Below, piece after piece: positions 1 through 12,284 of a DNA stretch of 64,000 nucleotides. The DNA is from Chondrosia reniformis. Its lineage: Eukaryota > Porifera > Demospongiae > Chondrillida > Chondrillidae. The stretch lies in NCBI GenBank assembly GCA_947172415.1, contig OX359192.1, positions 1,242,501 to 1,306,500 of the forward strand, read 5' to 3'. A program made the translations under genes and the position numbers. The notes under the pieces were generated by a model. It had not been told where the DNA came from and searched no databases. It was given only the letters and a program-made list of their open reading frames with translations. Position 1 is the first letter of the stretch. The number at the start of each line of letters is the position of its first letter.

Positions 1-197
1 CTAAATGTATGCATACAGTTCATGTACGTAGGGACATGAACTGAAAATTGCATATATATATATGCTATGATATGTTACAGTTATTATATATATAATTAAG
101 TGAAACTATACAATGTGACAACCAAATATACGTATATACGTATATATACAGTTTACATGGAGTCACTTGCATGGCTATAGATTTACAGCTAGTTTAC

Positions 198-1192
198 CTT
201 CCTGATTCACATGACAACACACTAAAGTGTCAGCAAGTGATGAAGTCAAGTTATATCCACCATACAACAGAAAGATGGCATCATCTTCACAGAATACAGC
301 TGTCTGAGCATATCTATATGTATATAATAGTGAGTGCACAGTTATCAACTGACACTCTGAATTCGTACTTCATTTCTATACTCACCTCTTTATCAGTTTT
401 TCACTATCTCCTTGTGGCAGCCTACACAAGGTGGAACATTTAGCAACATGTGTTGAACATTCCATTTCATTGTGATCAAATTTCAACTCCTTCAGTAATC
501 CAACTAGATTTCCTTTTAAGCCACATGAAAAAGCAAGATGAGACGCATGGTTATAGAAGGCCTGTAAAGGAATAGGAATATAAGTCTGTATATAACTCTG
601 GGCTGGGAAAACAAGTATAATACATATACCCCATATCTCTACTAATTGGTTAAGATGGCCCCTCCCACTGGAAATGGGCCGATTCTCTGATTATAAGCTT
701 GTCCTGATAAATAAATAATTAGTGTGAATGGCAACTAATTAACTACTTTGTATAGTTAGTATAAGAGGGAATGCTACTACAGCCTGACACACATGCACAG
801 GACCAAATCTCACACTTTAAAAAATACATATAGCAAGAAATTCTCACCTAGGTGCTATTATATATAGCTAGGGGTAATATTTAACCATTTTTTGCCCTTA
901 GTTAATATGTAGCTAGACCTGTAAGTTTGAAAATGTCTCACTACATTTTGAACAGTTCAGGTTTCATGAAATTTCAAATTCTCAACTAGGTGCTATCAAA
1001 AATAGTGAAGATATAGGGATGGCACAAAACAGACAGATCTAGACAGTACAGAAACAAGAAATGATGTTACACAGTGAAGCATTAGCTGTGCATGAATCAT
1101 ACAACCAAGGGTAGTTGAGAATGATTGCTTGTGGTTTGTTTACATGCATGTCTTTGATTATATATCAATGTGTGCAGTGTATAAATATTGTC

Positions 1193-1228
<36 letters not shown>

Positions 1229-3715
1229 CATGATCACACGAATATTAATTTATATACCTCATGCATGTCTGAAAAGACTAGGTTGATCATTCTCATTACT
1301 TCATTCTTAGTGGCTGTGTTATAGTATATGGAGAGATTTTCACCAGCAATTGCCTTTGTCCATCCCTTTAATTCAAGCACATGCAAGGAAAGGAAATAAG
1401 TTAAAGGTTTAACACTATATATAAAACTTAGTGCCTTCATGGTAATTTACTTAATCAAAATGAACATTTAGTCATCAAATGCATATTTTATGCTCAATAT
1501 CTATTTTCTTCAAAATCATGCACCTTCTGCAAAGTCACTCGACTCTTATAAAATGTATATACATGAATATATATATATATATATTTAGGAACGTATATAC
1601 ACCATGCAGGATCAAATTTCAGGTTTCAGAAGGCATGAAACCTATTTGAAACTCTATGAACAGCCAGGTTTCAATCGGTATGAAAGTATGTATAAATCTT
1701 GGAAAGGGGGCTGTTAGAATTTGAAACCAGTGAAATTAATCTGTTAGCATATTCTTGAGCACCCTTTGAAACCTGGCTGTTCAAGAAGTTTCAAATAGAT
1801 TTCATGCCATATGAAACCTGAAATTTGATCCTGTGATATATATACATTATACTTATAACATAATATTAGTATGTATACATACATATACAAGTGTCTGTGT
1901 ACATAGTTAGCTTTACCAAGTTTATATATCTTTGAATGTGTGCTTCAGGAGTGGGACAGTAATAACAACCCTTCCAAGGAGACCCTCGCTGCTCAAAGTA
2001 TTTAGTACTAGGGAAGGAATTAATTAATAAGAGAGCATGGATTTGCGAAGCTAAGTAGAGAGTGTTAAAGTCGAGTATGGAGTGTGAGTGTACCATTTAA
2101 AGCTCTGGAATTTCCGTGAGTTCATTGCACATACCCGTGAGAACGTGAGAATGCTGTCAATATAGTAAGACTCAAGGAAAATACGTGAGAGTTTTTTTCG
2201 GGCTATCCCTACTTATAGAGTACTACCGTACATACTCTCTGATATATATTTATATATTAGCTACAGTTGTGTTCATATACACACATGGAACAGGTAAGAT
2301 TAAGTTTGATATATATATAACATCACAACAATTTCATGTTAAGCAAATAAATTTGCAACCTATTAAACATACTTTATTTTCATGTAACTGCTTGTTGGAT
2401 AAACCTACATGTCAAGCAAATACTTTGGTACATATACATACTAGTATATACTTCCATTTCATAACTGTTATATATATATGTTATAGTTACTCTTGTCAAA
2501 ATGCCTAAATTTCTATTATATATATACCATGTATGTCGATCCTGTCCTATCAATATGTATATACATACTTACTGGATCATGTGAAACAAAAATTGCATTT
2601 TCAAATGAACTGGCAGCCCATTGAATAATTTGAGTTGAGCTATATATAAACAGAAAAGGTTATATAAATATATTAACTATCATTAATTTATAATTAATTA
2701 TACCTCCTTTCTTCCAAATATGGAAGTACAAATTCAGTAAGTATAGCTGTTGATCGGTTCAGACTCAATCCAAACTCCACTAGTAGAGAAGTCAATTGTG
2801 AGATATTATCCAAGTTAAGACCAATCAAAATGTAGTTTTTTGATCGCAAGAGAGGTCCTAAGTGATAGAAAGCACAATATTTGTATCATTGATGCATATG
2901 GCAACACAGGATAAAATCTCAGGTTTCGGAGGGCATGAAACCTATGTTAAACTCTTTGAACTGCCAGGTTTCAAAAGTAAGGGGGCTGTTGAAATTTGAA
3001 ACCTGTTAAAAATTAATCTATTAGTGCATACTTGAGCACCCTTTGAAACTTGGCTGTTCAAGAAGTTTCAAATATAGGTTTCATGCCATATTAAACCTCA
3101 AATTTAATCCTGCAAGCCATGCAGTAGATCATTAGATTGTTACGTGTCATTACGTTGATGGTCTTTAGTGATTACAGAGTCTTTCAAAATTGATTTTAGA
3201 ATACCATTTCCTTCGATTAGAGCCATTTTCTTCATCACCACTTCAGGAAAATCAACCTATAATAATAATCAGTCAGTTATAATCAGAAGGGTATTTAATT
3301 CTCCTTACCTCAACATAAAGGCCATTAAAGGTGTTAGCAGATTTCAATCGAAAGAATCGCGTGTCATAGCCTGCACCCAATGATATTATTTGACCTCGAG
3401 CGCCAGTCTCCTCATTGAATTTCCCAACAATGTAATCAATTATGAAGACGCGAAAATAGGTAGTCCTATATATAGAGAGAGATAGTAGGCTGACCATATA
3501 TGATGAATCATAGCAACATTATATAAAAGTGAGCACCTCAACAGAGCAATAGAGGGCTCAGTTATGTTTTTCTGCGTCTCCAGCTTCTGTTTCCCAGTTA
3601 TTTTGATAACAAATTCATCTTTAAAAAATCCACATTCAGCTAAATAAGCTTTAGAAAGAGTTACATGATCGTTTGTTCCTTGAACAGCCTCTTTGTGACT
3701 CGCAGATGCCTCCAT
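198..3715 (-). CDS. LCMT2: LCMT2/TYW4-like tRNA wybutosine-synthesis methyltransferase, 3' end beyond window
   Basis: Exons read on the minus strand: 3537-3715, 3309-3465, 3154-3256, 2704-2857, 2573-2639, one ending at 1917, 1258-1365, 386-561 and 198-313. The N-terminus has the leucine-carboxyl-methyltransferase signatures VQGTNDHVTLSK, the SAM-binding IISLGAGYDTRFFRLK and VEVDFPEVVMKK. The last visible exon reads RYAQTAVFCEDDAIFLLYGG, a kelch-type blade. A methyltransferase fused to kelch repeats separates LCMT2/TYW4 (last steps of wybutosine formation on tRNA-Phe) from LCMT1 (PP2A methylation). The start at 3715 fits because the conserved VQGTND motif follows within about 10 residues. The phase at the exon ending at 1917 could not be matched to the preceding donor, so a small exon or another junction is missing there. 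Further kelch exons lie left of the window. Confidence 0.8.
1194..1227. repeat. (TA)n microsatellite
   Basis: A pure AT dinucleotide run inside an intron of the LCMT2-like gene. Confidence 0.9.
1607..1833. mobile_element. Foldback MITE-like element, copy 1
   Basis: Long inverted arms of about 65 bp start with CAGGATCAAATTTCAGG and end with the reverse complement. A short loop contains an AG-rich stretch. It lies in an intron of the LCMT2-like gene and has no coding capacity. A second copy sits at 2907-3112. Confidence 0.75.
2907..3112. mobile_element. Foldback MITE-like element, copy 2
   Basis: The same arms and central motif as 1607-1833, slightly diverged (starts CAGGATAAAATCTCAGG). It lies in another intron of the same gene. 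Confidence 0.75.
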
Positions 3716-3905
3716 GTTTAGTAATTATATAATACGTACAAGTTCTGAAAACTGGTAAACTTATTACGTCATCCATATATATATATAGAGAGAGAGAGAT
3801 AAAGTATGCCGACCACATATATACGTCTGTACGATTTCATGCATACAAAACCTTTTTACCCTGCTTTTTGTTTTTTTTATGTATGATTCTGCCATTTTTT
3901 ACTGT

Positions 3906-4389
3906 TACCGTAAAGCGACAATTGTATGCGTGAGTTTTATTTATGTGAATTATGCGAGGCAATTCCTGGGCGCATAAATTTCTGTTCGCACTATATTAGT
4001 ATATACGGCATAAAACACGTGATCGTATACGTACGTACGTTAGCGCAGTAAATGATGGCTTTGTTTCGTTACTTCCAACCTGCGAATTCTTTGCCAACAT
4101 GTACAGCCAGAGAAACACAGCTCAGAGATGTCGTGACACAGTCCGAGGTGCAACACAGACAACAAACCAGCCGAGAAAGCGTAAGGCTTACACGGTGTTT
4201 ACCGCTGAACAGAGAGCTGCCATACGCTTCCGAGAATGGAAATGTAGCTGCAGTCAGTCAGTAATAAAAGATGTTGCTTAATCTCGATAGACAAAAACGC
4301 ATAAATAAGAAGCGCATATATTAGTTCAGAGGCCAAATTTTCAAAATTCGCATAAATTTTCACACGCATACAATTGTCGCTTTACGGTA
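3906..4389. mobile_element. Non-autonomous DNA transposon with ~27-bp TIRs and decayed ORF
   Basis: Near-perfect terminal inverted repeats (TACCGTAAAGCGACAATTG and its complement) bound a 484-bp element. It fills most of the 776-bp gap between the LCMT2-like gene and the SRCR receptor. Inside, two frames give complementary pieces of one protein: KRKAYTVFTAEQRAAI in one and YASENGNVAAV in the other. This looks like the frameshifted N-terminal helix-turn-helix of a transposon protein. The superfamily was not identified and no clear target-site duplication was seen. Confidence 0.65.
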
Positions 4390-4491
4390 TGTTTGAAACA
4401 TTATTATGACATATTGCATGCACACATTGTAGTCACAACTGCAGTAGAATGTATATGTTATGATTTGTATCTAGTGTATATGAGGGGTTCT

Positions 4492-7400
4492 TTATTTGTT
4501 GTTGATGTTATAATATTTTGGAGAAGGTTCATCAGCATTGCTGCATGTTATTTCCTTTGGCTGAGCTGGAGTGCTTTGAGGTGGAGAATATGGATTAATA
4601 TTACCTTCTGTTGCTCTATAGCTAGTGGCTTTTGTACTCCTTGCTTGTGTAGCAGCAACTGGGTTGGGAGTGATATATGGATTTTGTGGTCTTTTTCTTT
4701 CAGAAGATTTATCTAACTTCATTGCAGGCTCTGTTTCCATCTGCATGTTTTCATTTTTGATTGAACTTCTCCTCTCATCATTATTTATTGAATTTCTATT
4801 TTCAACATCAATATCTTCCATCGCTACTGTTTCAAGTTCATTCTTTTTCCTTCTTTTCTTGCAGGAGCTATGCATGACACAATCAAAAAATATATGTCAA
4901 CCACATATATGTACAAATATGTGTGATACATATAAAGAGTTTATTGCCATTGGTTGGTCAAACCTATCCTATTTAATATATATACTGACATAATTTCTGG
5001 CATGTTATGTTATAGGCCATATCATGTATATATATATATATATCTTTGAAGGATTCATCTTTCAATCTCAGGTAGCTAGTCAATGCATGGTTTTATGTAA
5101 TTGGTTTGTATTTTTTGACACACCTGTCAGTATAATAAATTATGAATTCGAAGTTCGATCAGAATTACAGAACTCACCAGAAGCAGAGCCAAATTGCTAG
5201 GAAAATCAAAACAATTGTTTCACAGAATATCAAAACCGCCAATCCAATAGCTATATAATACATACATATGTATTATACAGAATTTAAGTCATGATACATA
5301 CATATATATCTATACAGATGTACATATATGAAATAGGCATGCATGGAACTATACATGCAGCCTTAAAGTGCACTAAATTTTACAGCAACATTTGTAATTG
5401 GAAGAAGAAATGCTGGAAAAAGTTCTCTATAAAAGAGGCAATCTCCAACAGTCACTTTCAGCTGCTGAAGAAGACCCTCAGGGTTAAAACATCCGAAAAG
5501 ACTGTATATAAAATTAGCAAGAAATATTCATATTTCATCACCTAAAACCATCCCGCTACTTAATAGCTCATATTCAACTGGGCTAGGTCCAGGTGAATAC
5601 TCTTTGGTTATTTCAATGATACCAACACCAGGTCCATATCTTTCTTCACTAGCTGCACGTGCACAGACAGTAATATTGTATATTGCACTCCCTTCTATGT
5701 CATGTAAGGTGTATTCAGTTGTATTTCCATCCAAAATGACCTCTTTCCGTTGAATCCAGAGGTCTTTAGGTAAGCTATACCAGGCATATATCACCTATAT
5801 CAAATATTTGTTAAAAAAACAAATTAAATCAAAGAACATACGTTATATGTATGAATTATTTAATTATATTATATATTAGATTACCTTAGTACGTACGTAT
5901 GTTGTAACTTGCACTGTATAATATACGTATATACTGATTGAAGTACATATATATATTTCTGACCTTATATGCTGCTACTGATGATGATTTATTGCCACGT
6001 GAACTGGCCATGGGTATTGATGTCCATGAAATTGTCATAGAGTCATTTGTTCTATGTTTAATCATAAGATCTGATATACCTATACGTACGTATATGCAGG
6101 AATAGAGATCTAAAATGGGACTATAGTTCTAATTGTATTCATTGATCTGGTTAATTTAGTTATGGTGCTATCAGCAAAACATTTTAATTATTTTATGACA
6201 TCGATGATAATTGTTGATAAACAGGTCAACTTGTCCAAATCATTAAATCTTGTTTATAATAGCTCAATAATATAAAATCAACCAGATTACATACATACTA
6301 TTATTATGGACTTACTAAAAGGTTTTGTTCTAGTCATAATGGATGAATTATAATAAAGTGTCTTATCTAAGTATACTTCAACAGTTAATTCATATTCTGT
6401 GTCACTCTCCAAATCCTCAATGACATGTTTACATGAACGAGACTGTCTCCATGGTAATCCATCAATTTTTATATCAAATGTCATGTTTTCATTAGTGGCT
6501 CGAATGTCTGTGAAGGCTATGTAAAGCATTAAAGAATGGTGGTCATTGCTGAGAGCAGCTAGTGTAATGCCATCATAACCTGTGTACACAACAAATTATA
6601 CACGTTACGTGTATCAATGACCATTCAATATGATATATTGCATAATAGTGTATATCATTCTTACTACCTGGTGAACATTCCAAGGCAACATCGTTGCCAT
6701 GGTTACACAGGATGGGAGTACCAGATACAGGATATGCAGAGCAGTCCAACAGTGTAGCTTCTTCTCCTGTACAGTCTACCTGTTCTAAATTAATCCACCC
6801 TTTTCCAGGAAGGACATGTGCATATATAGCCCCTCTCGAATATCCCAGTTGCCTACAAGCTACATCAGCATCTGATAATGTCCATGAAATGTCACAAATT
6901 CTTCCCCACTTGTCATTGATTTGAATCATCAGACTACCATCTTGCATCAATTCTAGCAAGCCATCTGTATGTGTATAGCAAAGCAATAAGAAAAGGTATA
7001 TATATTACAATCTTTATATTGAAATGGTAACACTGTACACAAGTGCCTTAATAAACTATATAGACATAAATATATAAAAAATGACTAACCTTTGTAACAT
7101 ATTACACTTGCATCCACAGAATATGTGCATAAATAACTATTATTTATGCGATAGGCACAGTCTAGCAAAGATGTCTCGTTTCCTGCACACTGAAATTCCA
7201 GCATGTCCCCAGAGCCATCCCCATAAACAGAATGTTGAGGTATACTAAGTACGTACTGATAACCCAATTGTCTGCATACAACAGTGGCATTTTCCAAGTC
7301 CCAGGAATAACCACATACTGTATATAAAGATCCATAGAGAAGTACTTCAACTCTTCCAGACAATGTATTTGCTGTCTGCTGGCCATTTACCAGCCTTACT

Positions 7401-10400
7401 GTATCTATACATATACATTAAATCATTCACAGACAGGCCATATTGCCATTCATATATATGAAATATGAAACAAAAAATCAGCCATTAGTACTTTGATCTT
7501 TAGTCTTTGTTGGCTACAAGTATGTATAATCACACTGCCAAGGATTCACAGAAGATCAAGATAAAGAAAAAGATAAAGACTCCCAGGATCACTGATGAAG
7601 GGTGGAATTCCCAGAAATGGCTGTCTGATCCAGGAAGATGAAAGAAAGGAAAAGAAGGAAGAAAAGACCCCTGAATCTTCATCCAAAGCTGTCTTCAGGT
7701 TTAGTTCCCCTAAAGGCTCTTTTACGGAATAGGCATATAGCATGTAGGAAAATGGTATCTTATACTTACAGCAGCTGCTGGACGTATATATATTCATGTA
7801 TATATAATGCATAACCGTTGTGTAAATTAGGATTTCTAGCATATAAACTGGTCTAACCAAGAGAGCAAGTCACTCCAGCATCTTCATAATGGTTACAATT
7901 TGCAGTGTAGTTATCATAAGAACAATTAATTAGATAATTCTCAGATCCATTGCATGTTACGTTGCTCAACCAGATGGGTCCAGATCCCTGACCATAATAA
8001 GCTGAATATCTTGCTACCTGAGCACCTGTATAACCCAGCTGTCTACAAGCTACTTGGGCATCATTGTGGTCCCACAGGTTATCACAAACGGTACCCCATT
8101 GGTTATTGTGCAACACTTCAACTCGTCCTGAATGAGATATAATATTAACCTCATCGGCGAGAAGTATAATGTCTCCTTCCTCAACTAAAAGAGAATATAT
8201 GCAGAGAGTATTTACAGTATACAATTATACAAAATTTACTCTTATTTATACATAATATGTAAATACTAGTTATGCTACTGATATGTTTACCAATTAACAA
8301 TCTATGAATGCACATTTACTAATACGTACGTACGTACGTGTGTATAATACATATGTATATACACATAGCTAGCTATATAGATCCATATATAGCTATACAA
8401 GTATACATATTTAGAATCAAAAAAACTAAGTGTCCTGGGTTCAATTTCAAAAAAATATTTTGTTTTTTCTTCTCTTCTTGTACATGTGATGCTTGATATC
8501 ATATTTTCATTGATATAAATATTGATTATAAATTGGTATTATTTACCATTATAGCAGACAACACTGGCATCTTCACTGTGAGAACAACTATGTATACCAA
8601 TACCAGAGTGACTACAGTCCAGTAATGATCTCTCATATCCTCCACATCCAAGATTACTCAACCAGATAGGTCCAGTACCAGCTCCAAAGGCAGCATTGGA
8701 GTAGTAATAGAGCACATTTTGATATCCAAGTTGTTTACATACCACCTGTGCATCACTGTAACTCCATGAGTCATCACACACAGTTCCCCATTGTCCATTG
8801 ATGTATATCTCCACTCTACCAGCATGAAAGGATTTGGAATTGGGACCACCAACCAAACGAACTGGTACTACGTATAGAAATTATATTAAATGAATCAGAA
8901 ACTGCATGAGGCCATGCAGGCTAGTTTATATGTAGTAATACATGCATGTACTGTGCATGTATCGTACATATTATACACTATGTGTAGAAGTTGGCAAACA
9001 CATGCAACACCAAATTTGATATGCAGCAAACTATATTTGATAACATAATACATACGTACGTATATACATATATATAAGTATAGTTATGTATATAGCCCTC
9101 ATAATTAAATATGGATCTTTTATAGATGAAGACAATTTGAATGCCTTAATTAAATTCTATAGTTATAGCTGTCAACCACAACTTAGAATGGGAGTCATCA
9201 TGAGCAAACATACGTATGTACATGTGAATCACTTTCATTCTCACCATTGGAGCAAGCAATACCAACATCTTCATTATGTCCACAGCCATAAGTATCACCA
9301 AGTGGTCTGTGAGTGCAGTTAAATACTGATTGCTCATTTCCTGTACATCCTAATCCATTCAACCAAATTCTTCCTCTTCCTTGTCCGTAGGCAGCACTTG
9401 TATTTATAGCTTCTACTTTGAAAAATCCAAGTTCCCGACAAATTACTTGTGCTTCTTCTAATCCAAAATAATCATCACAAACAGTCCCCCATTCTTCATT
9501 ATAGAATACCTCAACACGACCAGACCAATATCCTGGGGATTGAGCTCCATTGACTAAGCGAATTATACCTGTGTGCATGGAGAAACGTTGATTTAATTCA
9601 CAGTATACGTATATATAGTGAAAGTAAACATTTTTTGCTCAAAACAAACTCATGAGCGATTTTAAAACTGCAATAATGGATTGAGTTTAGAAGATTGAAG
9701 TCAATCTCAAGGTTAAATTGCAAGGGTCTTCTTATAAAGTATCTGCTAATTTCCACACAGTTGCTCTATATATGTATCTGGTGTGAGTATACTAAAGGAA
9801 TTATTGCAATTTACAGTAATTAATCACATCATGATTACACAATTGCATTACACACTATAGGCTTCTTGTTAAATGTACCGTATGCGATACATGCAAAAGC
9901 CAATAGCTAGGGGCATACGTGCATGTAGTTATGTAGTGTAGTTACAGGTAGTTATATATGGCACATATATTTATCAAATAATGAAAGCCTTTATATCACT
10001 CACTATTGCTACAATATATTTCGTGGAGGTCACAAAGGTATCGAATGGTTGGAGTATAATTGCAGTCAAGTATTGTGGATTCATTTCCATGACATCCCAA
10101 GTTGTAGGCTACATGTTGTTTACCATGATCAATGTCAACATTCCCTGTAACGGTACCATTTCTATAACCTAATTCTTTGCATATAACTTTAGCATTTTGC
10201 ATGGCAAGTATAAGGTCATCAACACCGCATAGAACTTGATAGGACGTATCATTAATCAACAGTCGTACATAGCCTGACATCTCCACTTCTGAACTGTATG
10301 TCAAGGAAATGTTCACTTGTCCTATGTAATATAAATGAGAGATATAAAGCTGATGGAAACATGGCAAGCATACAGTAGAAACCAGTAGTTCGAGTTTAAA

Positions 10401-11771
10401 AAAACTCGTGGGGCGCCAGGCGCCCCTAAGTAAACTCGAACTACTTGGCTGGTTCTTATAGATATCCGGTTAACCGATTTCCGATTGACTCTTGTTGGCC
10501 GTCAATTTTTCAAGGCCATATCTCGTAGAAAACGTTTTTGCGCAAGCTTTACGTTACATAGTATTAGTAAGGGTAGTTTTTAAGTCCATTTCGTTCGTTC
10601 AATGTTCTACGCTAAGGAAGAGAAAGCTAATTTTAAGCTAGAAAACGAAAGCTAGCCGCACGTCCGCCATTTTTTGACAGATATATATATATATATACAA
10701 GACTACGAACAGGAAGCCATACGTCAACATAATTTCTGAAAACAATATAGGGGCGCCTGCGGCGCCCCAAAAAGCTTGTGGTTTTCTTATCAGGAGATAA
10801 AGGGTACAGCCAATAGAAACTCTAAAATTAAACACTCAGTAAACATGTACTAACTGTTTTATGTTTTGATCGAGGTCAGCTGCCCCTCGTTGTATATAAG
10901 AATGTGATTGGTTGTCTCAGACCTATAAGGTGTGGTTTTTGCTATACCTTTTAGACCATCAGATCCTCAACATTTAGCATATTTTTAAATACAGTAATTC
11001 CTGCCTATATATAAATGTATGTATATATGGTATATGGGCAAGAATGAGCATGTATGGGTATTCATACCTTTCAAACAAGAAACACCAACATTATTTCCAT
11101 TACAATTACTAGTATCTTGACTGCAGCTAGACAGTGTTGACTCTGTTCCACTACAAGATACCCCTCTCATCCATAGTCTTCCAGTTCCAGGTCCATAGTA
11201 GCCGCTCTGATCAGCTGATCTGGCGGAGGGATAGCCAAGTTGTCTGCAGACTACAGAGGCTTCCACCATGGTCCAGTTATCTGAGCACACTGTGCCCCAT
11301 TCACCATCCTGATACACCTCCACACGACCAGAGTAGAAGTTACCAGTCTGTTGACCATTCTCTAGTCTGATGTTATTTACTAAATGCAAGTTTGAGTTTT
11401 ACGTACGTACGTATAATACATACCTTCATTTATGAATATGCACTGATTACTAATTTTATCACTGAATTTGTATTACACTGTATTTGTACTACACTGAAGA
11501 GTTAGAGTTATTGATATTTTGGAACCCTTATTTATCTGACACCTGATTTATCCGACATTTTTGGTTGAAACAAACAGTGTCGGTTAAACCAGGGCCCACT
11601 GTATATTGGTAGAGAACTCTCACGACACATATGTATATACTCAGCTAATATTCAGGTCAATTTTATCCTTAAATACAGTGTTTCTAAACCTAATCCTTGG
11701 GAGAACTAACCCAGACTCTCCTCAACTGATACAAAAACAAGGATAATCACAATTCTCCAGTGACAATTCAT
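4492..11771 (-). CDS. Type I membrane receptor: 7 SRCR, 2 FN3, TM, cytoplasmic tail
   Basis: Thirteen exons, all in phase, encode 1118 aa. Exon 1 (11711-11771) is a signal peptide starting MNCHWRIVIILVFVSV. Seven SRCR domains follow, one per exon: 11068-11379, 10004-10321, 9245-9568, 8547-8867, 7858-8184, 7090-7404 and 6668-6964. They show GRVEV, WGTVCDD, VVCRQLGY and C-x-G-x-E motifs. Then come FN3 domains (6316-6579; 5964-6079 plus 5542-5794), a TM exon (5178-5250, core LAVLIFCETIVLIFLAIW) and a tail (4492-4867) starting with basic CKKRRKK. SRCR2 (10004-10321) is the most diverged and lacks the usual WGTVC stretch. The tail of about 120 aa is polar, with two NPY triplets and no kinase domain. 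A role in adhesion or non-self recognition is inferred from the family; the ligand is unknown. Confidence 0.9.
7541..7755 (+). repeat. Dispersed ~200-bp repeat family, forward copy
   Basis: Runs from AGGATTCACAGAAGATCAAG through GATGAAGGGTGGAATTC to CATGTAGGAAAATGG. Other copies: forward at 21604-21776 and 35220-35446, reverse at 12904-13087, 48698-48828, 50884-51001 and 55131-55245, and fragments at 48281-48390 and 48576-48660. No ORF and no obvious TIRs. Confidence 0.8.
10381..10790. repeat. GC-palindrome insert in an intron
   Basis: Two GC-rich palindromes, GGGGCGCCAGGCGCCCC (10410-10426) and GGGGCGCCTGCGGCGCCCC (10750-10768), lie about 340 bp apart in otherwise AT-rich intron. The first is enclosed by a wider inverted repeat, TAGTTCGAGTTTA (10386-10398) and its complement (10431-10443). 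It looks like a mobile or composite element; the family was not recognised. Confidence 0.5.
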
Positions 11772-12284
11772 ATTGCTGTTGGCTGTAGTACCAGAATTAG
11801 GAACTCTGAAATATCCACTGCACTATATCTGTTGTCTAATTGTAGAACATGAAAAGCTGCTTCCAGAATAATCCTTGAAATCAGTTGGCCAATTGAATTA
11901 ACTGGTGTGCAGTAAGTGTATAAATCCTGATAAATTTATCAACACATTTTAGGTAAACAAAACAAAATAGTAGTATACATATTAGCCAAGGGGTCCTTTA
12001 GATTCCTATATATATACGTATATATATATATATACTTAACAATGCTTTTGAAAACGGCTGTAATTTCTTTGTACCATTACACAGCACATATCATTTGAAG
12101 AATAAAAAATAAAAAAAAATTCAAGGCTGTATTGAACTTCGAGACAATTGCAAATTGAAAATGCATGATGGAATTCTCAAAACTGGAGATTATGATCAAA
12201 TACATGTAGCTACATTGGTGATAAATGGGTAAGTAATGACCTTGCATAAGCTACATAGTTAATCATGTTATAAAGTTTACAACA
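11772..12284. other. Intergenic gap, no gene seen
   Basis: Spacer between the SRCR receptor start codon and the SMARCAL1 stop codon, both minus strand. It should hold the SRCR receptor promoter and the SMARCAL1 3' UTR. It is AT-rich with a TATA-type run near 12007-12033. No ORF, RNA gene or clear element was recognised. Confidence 0.6.

Noticed and set aside
2185..2508. 107-aa plus-strand ORF
   Set aside because: AT-rich composition, no domain-like pattern, antisense to introns of the LCMT2-like gene.
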